DNA of 9,351 nucleotides from assembly GCA_003452655.1 (NCBI GenBank), contig DMNR01000195.1:2418-11768 (forward strand). The letters run 5' to 3'. Source of the DNA: Actinomycetota bacterium. GTDB lineage: Bacteria; Actinomycetota; Actinomycetes; S36-B12; UBA10799. Shown piece by piece: positions 1 through 7,205 of this stretch; positions within the stretch are counted from its first letter, which is position 1; each line of letters begins with the position of its first letter. Both the position numbers and the translations under genes were made by a program. The notes under the pieces were generated by a model. The model was given only the letters and a program-made list of their open reading frames with translations, was not told the DNA's origin and searched no databases.

Positions 1-1151
1 TCAATGGCTGAATCAACGAAGTCGAGGGTTGGGAATTGAGTGGCGGCATTTGCCATTGCCTTCGGGTCATACACCCGCACGTTTGCGCCCTGAAGGTGCA
101 GTGTGGCCGCGACGTCGAGGGCAGGAGAGTCGCGGACGTCGTCGCTGTCCGGCTTGAATGCCGCGCCGAGAGCCGCGATCACTTTGTCATTGACGGTCCC
201 ACCAAGCATCGTCGCAACCGCGTTCGCAGCTCGGCTGCGCTGTCGCAGGTTGATGTCGTCGATCTCCTTGAGGAACGACAGCGCGTCGTCGACACCGAGT
301 TCCCCAGCGCGGGCCATAAACGCTCGGATGTCCTTCGGGAGGCAGCCACCACCAAAGCCGAGACCGGCGCGGAGGAATTTGGACCCGATCCTGTCGTCGT
401 AACCGATGGCATTGGCGAGCGCCGTCACATCAGCACCGGCCCGATCGCATACCTCTGCCATGGCATTGATGAATGAAATCTTGGTGGCCAAGAACGAGTT
501 CGCCGCGACCTTCACGAGTTCAGATGTGGCCAGGTCTGTGCGTAGGTAGGGCACTCCCGATGCAATCTGCTTCTCATAGACCCGCCGCAGTAGCTCGTCT
601 GCGGCATCGCTATCGGTTCCGACGACGATCCGATCGGGCTTCTGAGTGTCTGCGACGGCGAATCCCTCGCGAAGGAATTCAGGGTTCCACGCAAGGTCAA
701 CGTTGATGCCTTGTGGGGCGAGTACCTGACTAAGTGTCCGGAGCCGGGCGGCAGTTCCGACCGGGACTGTTGACTTCCCGACGAGTAAAGCATCGCGCGT
801 CAGGTGTGGAACCAGTCCTACCACCGCAGAATCGACATAGGACACGTCTGCGGCATTCGAGTTCGCGCTCTGAGGTGTACCCACGCAGATGAAGTGAACG
901 TCAGCGAAGGCAGCGGCCTGCGCCAGGTCAGTTGTGAATTGGAGTCGGCCCGAGGCCAATGCCTGTTCTAGGACGTCGGGCAGTCCAGGCTCGTAGAACG
1001 GAGGTTCTCCGGAACTCAGTTGCTTGACCTTGATGTCGTCGACGTCCACCCCGATCACGTCGAAGCCGAAGTTAGCCATGCACGCTGCGTGGACAGCGCC
1101 GAGGTATCCGGTACCAACAACGCTCAGACGCGGCCGTCGAAGTTCTGACAT
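1..1151 (-). CDS. ugd: UDP-glucose 6-dehydrogenase, C-terminus cut by window edge
   Basis: Catalyses the NAD-dependent two-step oxidation of UDP-glucose to UDP-glucuronate in the cytoplasm, feeding surface polysaccharide synthesis. Reading the minus strand from the ATG at 1151 gives 383 uninterrupted codons running off the left edge. Visible features are the Rossmann motif GTGYLG (residues 13-18), FYEPGL near 52, the VGKSTVPVGT stretch at 124-133, NPEFLREG at 156-163, KPDR at 171-174, the lysine in LATKISF (K224) and the catalytic cysteine in FGGGCLPKD (C270). A C-terminal UDP-binding domain follows, with AAFKPDSDDVRDSPA. The family is about 430-450 residues, so roughly 50-60 are missing. The order of motifs and wording resemble mycobacterial UdgA (from memory). 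It is divergent from fadE25. Its product is the substrate of the decarboxylase encoded at the far right edge, so the two may work in one pathway. Function is very secure; the role in this locus is inferred. Confidence 0.96.
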   Translation of the reverse strand, partial: MSELRRPRLSVVGTGYLGAVHAACMANFGFDVIGVDVDDIKVKQLSSGEPPFYEPGLPDVLEQALASGRLQFTTDLAQAAAFADVHFICVGTPQSANSNAADVSYVDSAVVGLVPHLTRDALLVGKSTVPVGTAARLRTLSQVLAPQGINVDLAWNPEFLREGFAVADTQKPDRIVVGTDSDAADELLRRVYEKQIASGVPYLRTDLATSELVKVAANSFLATKISFINAMAEVCDRAGADVTALANAIGYDDRIGSKFLRAGLGFGGGCLPKDIRAFMARAGELGVDDALSFLKEIDDINLRQRSRAANAVATMLGGTVNDKVIAALGAAFKPDSDDVRDSPALDVAATLHLQGANVRVYDPKAMANAATQFPTLDFVDSAI

Positions 1152-1158
1152 GGGCCTT

Positions 1159-1164
1159 AGGTTA
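1159..1164 (-). promoter_or_regulatory. candidate -10 element for a leaderless ugd transcript
   Basis: On the minus strand TAACCT, which fits the actinobacterial -10 pattern TANNNT, lies exactly seven bases before the ugd ATG. That spacing would place the first transcribed base at or next to the A of the start codon, giving a leaderless mRNA, which is common in actinobacteria. No good -35 box is visible. AAGG between the element and the ATG could instead be read as a weak Shine-Dalgarno sequence. Tentative. Confidence 0.3.
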
Positions 1165-1189
1165 GTCCCAAGGGTCGGCGCGTGATTCG

Positions 1190-1195
1190 TATACT
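1190..1195 (+). promoter_or_regulatory. candidate -10 box for fadE25
   Basis: TATACT matches the TATAAT consensus at five of six positions and lies in the short divergent spacer between ugd and fadE25. Transcription would begin near 1202, leaving a leader of about 60 bases before the ATG at 1266. No convincing -35 hexamer sits 16-19 bases upstream. If it is used, the longer GTG-initiated reading (from 1182) could not be translated from this transcript, which supports the internal ATG start. Confidence 0.35.
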
Positions 1196-1250
1196 CGCGA
1201 AATACAAGCATCGCTGGACACTTATTCCGGTGATTCGCCATCCGACAGCA

Positions 1251-1254
1251 GGAG
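1251..1254 (+). promoter_or_regulatory. ribosome binding site that sets the fadE25 start
   Basis: GGAG within CAGGAG lies 11 bases before the ATG at 1266. The alternative GTG at 1182 has no such element, and the 28 residues it would add do not look like the family's N-terminus. This supports the ATG at 1266. Confidence 0.55.
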
Positions 1255-1265
1255 CTCTGGCCCAC

Positions 1266-2429
1266 ATGGCAAACAACCCGGACTTCGACCTGTATCAACT
1301 TCCTGAAGAACATCGCGAGTTACAAGCGGCGGTGCGCGCGTTGGCACTGGACAAAATTGCTCCACGTGCAGCCGAAATCGACGAGACCGGCGAGTTCCCC
1401 TGGGACGTCTACGAAGCGCTCGCAGCGTCAGGCTTTCATGCGATCAGCATTCCGGAGCAGTACGAAGGCTCCGGTGGTGACAACCTCGCGGCGTGCATCG
1501 TTGTTGAAGAAGTCGCTCGGGTGTGCGGGTCGAGTTCGTTGATTCCGGCAGTGAACAAGCTAGGCACGACTCCGCTGCTGGTCGGAGGTGACGAAGCCAT
1601 CAAAGCGCGCTATCTGCCTGAGGTCGCGCGAGGTGAAGCGATGTTCTCCTACGCCCTGAGTGAGCCCGAGGCTGGAAGTGACGCCGCAAGCATGCGTAGC
1701 CGCGCGAAGCGGGACGGCGACGACTGGATTCTCAATGGAACGAAGCGCTGGATCACGAACGCTGGGATCTCCAAGTACTACACGGTGATGGCCAGCACTG
1801 ACCCAGACAAGGGACCGAAGGGTATTTCGGCCTTCGTCGTGCATGCAGATGACCCTGGGTTCAGTCTCGGAGCGCCTGAACGCAAGCTCGGCATCAAAGG
1901 TTCGCCAACCCGGGAGCTGTACTTCGACAATGTGCGCCTCGGCGCTGAGCGCATGATCGGGGCCGAAGGCACGGGGTGGAACACGGCGATGAAGGCCCTC
2001 GACGTGACCCGTGTGGGAATCGGCGCCCAAGCTGTTGGGCTTGCCCAAGGCGCGCTCGATGCGGCAGTGGCTTACGCGAAGGAGCGATCACAATTCGGCA
2101 AGGCGATTGCCGAATTTCAGGGGATACAGTTCATGCTCGCGGACATGGCGATTGAGGTTGAGGCAGCACGTCAATTGGTCTACCGAGCGGCCGCCATCAG
2201 CGAGCGGGGTGAGGAGTCCGCCACGTATTTCGGGGCGGCGGCCAAGTGCTTCGCCTCCGACGTTGCAATGCGCGTTACCACCGATGCAGTACAGGTGTTC
2301 GGGGGTTATGGATACGTCAAGGACTACCCAGTGGAGCGCTTCATGCGCGATGCGAAGATCACCCAGATTTATGAGGGAACGAATCAGATTCAGCGGATCG
2401 TCGTCGCCCGCTCACTTTTGCGGGGTTAG
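1266..2429 (+). CDS. fadE25: acyl-CoA dehydrogenase, FadE25 type
   Basis: FAD-dependent acyl-CoA dehydrogenase, which introduces the alpha-beta double bond into an acyl-CoA and passes electrons to electron-transfer flavoprotein. The 387-residue product has the normal family length. The N-terminal helical domain starts [20 protein letters not shown] (129-139) and WITNAGI (162-168) are the flavin and substrate motifs of the middle domain. RSQFGKAI (274-281), FGGYGY (345-350) and [10 protein letters not shown] (368-377) are in the C-terminal domain, with E370 at the usual catalytic-base position. The sequence closely resembles mycobacterial FadE25 as I recall it. The ATG was chosen over the in-frame GTG at 1182 because a GGAG precedes it and the family N-terminus begins there. 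A 93-base gap separates it from the polyol-nucleotide gene downstream. The substrate chain is unknown, and a link with the glycopolymer genes is not obvious, so it may simply be a chromosomal neighbour. Confidence 0.93.
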   Translation: MANNPDFDLYQLPEEHRELQAAVRALALDKIAPRAAEIDETGEFPWDVYEALAASGFHAISIPEQYEGSGGDNLAACIVVEEVARVCGSSSLIPAVNKLGTTPLLVGGDEAIKARYLPEVARGEAMFSYALSEPEAGSDAASMRSRAKRDGDDWILNGTKRWITNAGISKYYTVMASTDPDKGPKGISAFVVHADDPGFSLGAPERKLGIKGSPTRELYFDNVRLGAERMIGAEGTGWNTAMKALDVTRVGIGAQAVGLAQGALDAAVAYAKERSQFGKAIAEFQGIQFMLADMAIEVEAARQLVYRAAAISERGEESATYFGAAAKCFASDVAMRVTTDAVQVFGGYGYVKDYPVERFMRDAKITQIYEGTNQIQRIVVARSLLRG

Positions 2430-2522
2430 GTCACCGAACTCCCCTGTGCAACAGGCGGCCCGCGTTAGAGTGGGCATTCGTTTGCACCGTGATCGTGGAC
2501 AACAGTGAGGACCAGCTGAAGG

Positions 2523-4040
2523 ATGAACGCCCAGTCAAATGACGTGTCTGCGCCTGACGGTAGGGCTCGGAACGTTGCCGTGGTGCTCGCTGGTGGTGTC
2601 GGCGCCAGAGTTGGGTTGAACATTCCGAAGCAGTTGATCAAGGTTGCGGGTCGCCCGATCATTGAACATACGATCGCGCTATTCGAAGAGTCGGATGTTA
2701 TCGACGAGATCATTGTGATGATGGTCCCCGGGCATCTGGATGCCGTTCGCGAGATTGTGCGCAAGGGTGGCTATCAGAAGGTCACGGCAATCCTTGAGGG
2801 TGCGGATACCCGAAACGCGACGACCGCGCAGGCAATCGCTGCGCTAGGCGATGCTGAGTGCAACGTGCTGTTCCATGACGCAGTTCGACCCCTGCTGTCC
2901 GATCGGATCATCCGCGACTTGGTGGACGCGTTGGAGACGTATGCGGCAGTTGACACCGCCATACCCTCTGCAGACACCATCATCCAGGTGGATGTAGCCC
3001 CCGCCGACGGCGTTCCTCAGAAGTTGGAGCAACTGGTCGACGTCCTACCGCGCCACTTGCTCCGGCGTGGCCAGACGCCGCAAGCGTTCAAGTTGTCGAC
3101 CATCCGCAATGCGTATGCGAACGCTGAGTGTGACCCGAACTTCGTCGCCACGGACGACTGCACAGTCGTCCTCCGGTATTCCCCGGAGGTTCCGATTGGT
3201 GTTGTCCAAGGCGATGAGCAGAACATGAAGGTCACCGAGCCGATCGATGTCTTCGTTGCAGACAAACTCTTCCAGCTTGGCAGCCACGATCGACCAGAGT
3301 CGATCACCCCAGATGAGTACCGCGAACGCCTCCACGGGAAGACGATCGTGATCTTTGGAGGTTCTTACGGAATCGGCGCGGATATCGCTGATCTCGCAGC
3401 TAAGCACGGAGCGATCGTGAAGTCCTTCTCGCGATCGTCTACGAATACTCACGTGGAGCGTCGCGACGATGTTCGGGCAGCCTGCGCGGCTGTCCTCGCG
3501 GAGACTGGGCGGATTGACTATGTAGTGAACACCGCTGGCGTTTTGCCCCGCGGGGAACTGGCGTCAGAAAGTGAAGACACGATCTACCACGCGACCGGCG
3601 TCAATTATCTGGCGCCAATCTTCATCGCGCAGGAGTTCTACCCGCACTTGGCCAAGACGAAGGGCTCGCTGTTGCTCTTCACCTCAAGCTCCTACACACG
3701 CGGCCGTTCCGGCTACAGCCTCTATTCATCGGCGAAGGCCGGTTTGGTCAATCTCACCCAAGCATTGGCAGACGAGTGGGCCGATTCAGGTGTGCGGGTC
3801 AACTGCATCAACCCGGAACGAACTGGCACGCCCATGCGAACGAATGCGTTTGGTGCAGAGCCGCCGGGCAGTCTCTTGGAGTCAGAGGTTGTTGCGGCCG
3901 CATCGGTAGACGTGCTGTTGGCGAATCAGACGGGCCACATCATCGACGTGCGCCGGGTGGACCCGTTGTCTGCCAAGGAACTGACCAGTGACATTGAGCT
4001 AGAGCCCGTCACTGCTGATACGGGGATGGGCGACTCTTAA
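2523..4040 (+). CDS. bifunctional cytidylyltransferase / short-chain reductase (CDP-ribitol synthase type, Acs1/Bcs1-like)
   Basis: Likely makes CDP-ribitol: the reductase half would convert D-ribulose 5-phosphate to ribitol 5-phosphate and the transferase half would join it to CMP from CTP. Residues about 17-250 form an IspD/TarI-like domain with LAGGVGARVG (22-31), PKQ (35-37), HDAVRPL (118-124), RGQTPQAFK (182-190), TDD (210-212) and MKVTEP (235-240). Residues about 270-480 form a short-chain dehydrogenase with GGSYGIG (279-285), NTAG (336-339) and a complete catalytic set N361, S388, Y401, K405. This domain order and the roughly 500-residue length match the Haemophilus capsule enzymes Acs1/Bcs1; a stand-alone IspD is about 230 residues. 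Nine bases separate it from the TagF-like gene downstream, a natural user of CDP-ribitol. GAGGA about 13 bases upstream is the nearest plausible ribosome binding site; AAGG touches the ATG. TAGAGT at 2466-2471 is a weak possible -10. Domain assignment is secure; ribitol specificity is inferred. Confidence 0.88.
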   Translation: MNAQSNDVSAPDGRARNVAVVLAGGVGARVGLNIPKQLIKVAGRPIIEHTIALFEESDVIDEIIVMMVPGHLDAVREIVRKGGYQKVTAILEGADTRNATTAQAIAALGDAECNVLFHDAVRPLLSDRIIRDLVDALETYAAVDTAIPSADTIIQVDVAPADGVPQKLEQLVDVLPRHLLRRGQTPQAFKLSTIRNAYANAECDPNFVATDDCTVVLRYSPEVPIGVVQGDEQNMKVTEPIDVFVADKLFQLGSHDRPESITPDEYRERLHGKTIVIFGGSYGIGADIADLAAKHGAIVKSFSRSSTNTHVERRDDVRAACAAVLAETGRIDYVVNTAGVLPRGELASESEDTIYHATGVNYLAPIFIAQEFYPHLAKTKGSLLLFTSSSYTRGRSGYSLYSSAKAGLVNLTQALADEWADSGVRVNCINPERTGTPMRTNAFGAEPPGSLLESEVVAAASVDVLLANQTGHIIDVRRVDPLSAKELTSDIELEPVTADTGMGDS

Positions 4041-4049
4041 GTGGGCCCC

Positions 4050-5273
4050 ATGACAGAAGCGCGGTCCGTTGCTCGCAAGGCGCGCCATCGCCTTGCGCTT
4101 CGCAAGGCCACCAAGGACCTGGCCAAGACAGACCGGTCGATTGAACCTGGAACAAGACGGGTAATGGTTCATTTCGGTGATACCGCCCCGCATCTCTACC
4201 AGTTGACGCAGTGGTTTCCTGCGCTGCGCGAAATTGACGCGATGCTGGGAGTCCTCATCGTGACGCGGTCGCCGGATGCGGCGCTGCAACTGCGCCGTGA
4301 CCCTAGTACCCCGTTTCCGGTCGCGCATGCCGTCAATCACAATGATCTTGATCCGATAGTGGCTGCGCAGGATCCAAAGGTCGCCCTATATGTGAACCAC
4401 CACCGATCGAACTTTGCCATGTTGTGGCATCCGACCATGTTGCACTGCTACATCGGGCACGGTGAATCAGACAAGATCGGGATTTCAGCGTCTAATCAAC
4501 TGAAGGCGTATGACTACGGATTTGTCGCCGGGCAGGCAGCGATAGACCGCGTGAGCCGCCGCCTAATCAACTACGACACTTCGCAGCGATTGATTGTTGT
4601 GGGACGACCGCAAACCGACGCATTGCCAGCGCGGGCGGACACCCCCGTGGACGCGCCGCGCACTGTTCTTTATGCACCTAGTTGGGAAGGAGATCGTCCG
4701 GCCAACTACTACGGATCGCTCCGGTCCCATGGCCCGGTAATCGTGGCGGCACTGCTTGCCGACGGCGGATACCGAGTCATCTTCCGCCCGCACCCACTCA
4801 CCGGGAAGCGCGATCCGCAGTATGCCGCCGCGCGTGACCAGGTAGCGAAGATGATCGCCACGTCCCTTGAGGAGGACCCGGGCGCAGGGCACGTTGTAGA
4901 CCTTGACTCAGACTTCGGTTGGCAGTTGGCGGAATGTGATCTCTGTGTAGCCGATGTGTCTGCAGTTGCCCTCGATGCGGTCGCCGCTGGCAAACCCGTG
5001 GTCATCACTGAACCTGCCGCTGCGAGTGCGAATGTGCCGTCGGATTCCGTCATGTCACGTTTCGACTTGCTGCCTGCGTCAGAGGCGGCACGTGTCGTTG
5101 AGTGGTTGGAGAATGCACAGACCGGCGAGCAGGCGGAGGTCATCTCGCAGGTTCGAACGTACTGTTTTGGTGACACCAGCAACGGTGCGTCAACCAAGCT
5201 GTTTGTTGACCAGACGAGCCGACTAGCTGATTTGCGCGATTCGATGCTGGCCCAGCGAGACGCTAGGACCTGA
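4050..5273 (+). CDS. TagF/TarL-family CDP-glycerol or CDP-ribitol phosphotransferase, soluble form
   Basis: Member of the CDP-glycerol:poly(glycerophosphate) glycerophosphotransferase family (Glyphos_transf), which transfers polyol-phosphate from CDP-polyol during teichoic acid or capsule synthesis at the inner membrane face. Counting from the ATG at 4050 (407 residues), it shows IGHGESDK (135-142, conserved H137), VGRPQTD (184-190), YAPSWEGD (208-215), RPHPLTG (246-252, conserved H248) and a late ADVSAVALDAVAAGKPVV segment typical of the UDP-binding-like C-terminal half. There are no membrane spans; the basic N-terminus (RKARHRLALRKATK) could bind the membrane. The length fits TagB/TarF/TarL-sized enzymes. 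An in-frame GTG at 4041, directly after the upstream stop, is an alternative start adding three residues; neither start has a strong ribosome binding site. Being next to the CDP-ribitol synthase suggests ribitol-phosphate transfer, but primase versus polymerase activity cannot be told from sequence. Confidence 0.88.
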   Translation: MTEARSVARKARHRLALRKATKDLAKTDRSIEPGTRRVMVHFGDTAPHLYQLTQWFPALREIDAMLGVLIVTRSPDAALQLRRDPSTPFPVAHAVNHNDLDPIVAAQDPKVALYVNHHRSNFAMLWHPTMLHCYIGHGESDKIGISASNQLKAYDYGFVAGQAAIDRVSRRLINYDTSQRLIVVGRPQTDALPARADTPVDAPRTVLYAPSWEGDRPANYYGSLRSHGPVIVAALLADGGYRVIFRPHPLTGKRDPQYAAARDQVAKMIATSLEEDPGAGHVVDLDSDFGWQLAECDLCVADVSAVALDAVAAGKPVVITEPAAASANVPSDSVMSRFDLLPASEAARVVEWLENAQTGEQAEVISQVRTYCFGDTSNGASTKLFVDQTSRLADLRDSMLAQRDART

Positions 5274-5284
5274 CTACGTCCGGG

Positions 5285-7183
5285 CTAGCTCTGACTTCCG
5301 GCACTGCGGGCCTCGATGCGTCGGTTTGCCCTTTCAATCAGTGCGGTGATCGCTTCATTGAAGCGCGCTGATGCGGTTGGCTCCGAAGGTCCGAGTAGGT
5401 ACTCACGCACCTCGGCTCGAACTTCCACCTTCGGGTCCGGGGTCACTGCGGCGACAACGTTGAGGAAGTCGCCAGTCCCGGCGCCGTCGCGATCAATGAT
5501 CATCCCGCCGCGAGCGGACGGAAACTCCCGCACGAAATCGTCCGCCGAGTCCGTCCCCGGGTTGCAGACGGCGTACGGGCGCCCGGTCGCGATGAAATCA
5601 CTGAGGACGCTTGAGATATCCGTGATGAGCGCATCGGCGTGCTCGAAACACTGGAAGATTCCGAGTCCGGAGTTTGGTCGAACTACCACGTGGGCGTCCG
5701 GGGCAAGGCTGGCGAAGAACTTGTTTCCGGCGGCGGTGGCGAGTTCGTTCGCCTCGGTTGCAGATTGTGCTTGTGAAGGCTTGCTCGGTGTCGCCTCGGT
5801 CGCGTTCAAGCCTGCTTGCTCGTTCGCGGATCGGATCATGGCGATGATCCGATCACTCGTTGCTCGAGCCTTCGGATCACGAATTCCGGTGAATGGATGA
5901 GGTTTGTAGATGAGGCGAATCCGTTGCGGTGACGCGAGGAGTCGTTCGACGATCTGCGCCCCCTGCCCTAATAGGGAGCAATACTCTTGGTCGGCATTCC
6001 AGCCTTCCCAAGTGGGTGCGTAGAGAACCGTGGGCACGTAGTTGTCGCTGGTGGTGGGCAGTGCCGTGAGGTCGATGGCGTCAAGTTGCGGGCGACCGAC
6101 AGATACGAACTGTTCTGGGCGAAGACCAATCATCGCTCGGGAGTATCGGTCTGCCCCAGCCTGACCGGCAACCCAGACCTCGTCGTAGACCTTGGTGAAG
6201 GGATTGAAGGAGGAACTCTTGTCGCTGTCGCCGTGCCCGATGAATGCGCTCATGGGGTTCTGTTCCCGGAGCAGATGAATGATGTCCCCGGTGTTCGACA
6301 CGAAGAGGCAGGCACGCAGATTGGTTAGGTCCAGCAACAGCAGATCCTGCGAGTTCGTGAGGGCGATGACTGGAAGCGAGGTCTTACCCAGCGCATGGAA
6401 GATCGGCACGGAGCGGACGATGACGATCGTTTCTTGCGGGATGCGTTCAGCCGTCGCCAGCCAACTTTCAAGTTGGTAGACCGTGTCTGACGAACCAACC
6501 CCCAAGTAGACAGCGACCTGCGCATGGCGATCTTTGATTGCTCGCTGAACGTCGGAGATGGCGCGAGCCCGGAAGGCCGCACCCTTTGTTCGGAGCACCT
6601 TGTCAGTGATCAGCGTTCCCGCTGCCATGGTGAGGACGGCCAGCACTGCGATGAGCCACGCGAGCAACACTGACCGAGTTATCAACGAAGCGCCGAAGAT
6701 AATCAATAACTCGGGTACAACCAGTGCTAGGCCGTCCGCGAGCACCTTGGCGGTGAACGGTGGTTTACCCGCCGCGATGGGGAGGTTCCGCGTATAGATC
6801 TCCGGTGTGAGCCTGGTAGCAAGACGGCTGACAGTGATTTCGGTGAAGATCGACATCACCACAATCGCCAGGCCGCCGAGGGCGAACGGGATCGCAATCG
6901 CGGTATCGGTCCAGATCCGTGCGCCCAGCAGGAGTAGGACTGCCAGCCGTAGGGCACGGATGGTTACCTCGAAGAATCCACCGAGTGCCAGTAGCTCCCT
7001 TAGCGGTGTAATCGTTCGCAGGGTCAGTGCGGATGCGATCGAAGAGGCGGATAACAGCACGAGGCAGAACCACCCCCAGCCGAGCATGGCCGGCAGGATC
7101 GCCAGTAAGGCCAAGCCGAGTGGGAGCAAGGTGGCATCGGGTTTTGCGTACGGGCGCAGCGCCGCGGGCAGGAACTTGGTCAT
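5285..7183 (-). CDS. membrane-anchored TagF-family polyol-phosphate transferase
   Basis: 632-residue protein with two parts. Residues about 15-195 are strongly hydrophobic, with roughly five or six likely membrane helices (for example around 17-35, 37-56, 65-90, 95-113, 151-168 and 171-192). Residues about 205-620 are a TagF-type catalytic domain with FIGHGDSDK (314-322, H317), VGRPQLD (362-368), LYAPTWEGW (387-395), YKPHPFTG (426-433, H429) and ADALITDISSVLSDF (516-530). It is clearly paralogous to the soluble enzyme encoded convergently next door: the IGHG-S-DK, VGRPQ-D, YAP-WEG and PHP-TG blocks match in order and spacing. A polar alanine/threonine/serine/glutamine-rich insert at about 455-485 separates the two halves of the catalytic domain. 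It is last in the minus-strand operon, 22 bases after the glycosyltransferase, with no clear ribosome binding site before its ATG. It probably polymerises or primes a polyol-phosphate chain at the membrane; which polyol is unknown. Confidence 0.87.
   Translation of the reverse strand: MTKFLPAALRPYAKPDATLLPLGLALLAILPAMLGWGWFCLVLLSASSIASALTLRTITPLRELLALGGFFEVTIRALRLAVLLLLGARIWTDTAIAIPFALGGLAIVVMSIFTEITVSRLATRLTPEIYTRNLPIAAGKPPFTAKVLADGLALVVPELLIIFGASLITRSVLLAWLIAVLAVLTMAAGTLITDKVLRTKGAAFRARAISDVQRAIKDRHAQVAVYLGVGSSDTVYQLESWLATAERIPQETIVIVRSVPIFHALGKTSLPVIALTNSQDLLLLDLTNLRACLFVSNTGDIIHLLREQNPMSAFIGHGDSDKSSSFNPFTKVYDEVWVAGQAGADRYSRAMIGLRPEQFVSVGRPQLDAIDLTALPTTSDNYVPTVLYAPTWEGWNADQEYCSLLGQGAQIVERLLASPQRIRLIYKPHPFTGIRDPKARATSDRIIAMIRSANEQAGLNATEATPSKPSQAQSATEANELATAAGNKFFASLAPDAHVVVRPNSGLGIFQCFEHADALITDISSVLSDFIATGRPYAVCNPGTDSADDFVREFPSARGGMIIDRDGAGTGDFLNVVAAVTPDPKVEVRAEVREYLLGPSEPTASARFNEAITALIERANRRIEARSAGSQS
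5829..5854. repeat. perfect 11-base inverted repeat inside the membrane TagF gene
   Basis: GATCGGATCAT and its exact reverse complement are separated by a four-base spacer (5840-5843), giving a possible 26-base hairpin within coding sequence. It holds four GATC tetramers. The encoded peptide is DRIIAMIRS, around residues 444-452, in a region where the soluble paralog has a similar peptide but no palindrome. Pairing does not extend beyond these bases on either side. There is no T-run, so it is not a classic terminator. Function, if any, is unknown. Confidence 0.75.
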
Positions 7184-7205
7184 CGCTGGGTAATGCTAAC
7201 CGGGC

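Noticed and set aside
36..476. 146-codon plus-strand frame at the left edge
   Set aside because: The minus strand here encodes UDP-glucose dehydrogenase, including its active-site cysteine motif; the plus frame is a shadow.
1182..1265. GTG-initiated 28-residue extension of the acyl-CoA dehydrogenase
   Set aside because: It lacks a ribosome binding site, overlaps the likely -10 box, and adds residues foreign to the family; the ATG at 1266 has GGAG upstream and the expected N-terminus.
1560..2048. 162-codon antisense reading frame under the acyl-CoA dehydrogenase gene
   Set aside because: It is a composition-driven shadow of a gene with clear family motifs; the translation shows no recognisable domain.
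2443..2455. Small inverted repeat CCTGTGCAACAGG after fadE25 as a terminator
   Set aside because: The stem is only five bases with a three-base loop and no T-run; such repeats are common by chance.
3170..3189. Seven-base inverted repeat in the cytidylyltransferase coding region
   Set aside because: Arms of seven bases with a six-base spacer are expected several times by chance in a window of this length.
2523..3280. Calling the gene ispD of the MEP isoprenoid pathway
   Set aside because: The IspD-like domain is fused to a complete SDR domain and neighbours a polyol-phosphate transferase, which fits CDP-ribitol synthesis better.
4709..5197. 162-codon antisense reading frame under the soluble TagF-like gene
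   Set aside because: It is a serine/arginine/alanine-rich shadow translation with no motifs, opposite a well-supported gene.
5271..5290. Bidirectional terminator between the convergent operons
   Set aside because: Only a four-base stem (GGAC/GTCC) is visible and there are no T-runs on either strand; there is no support for an intrinsic terminator.
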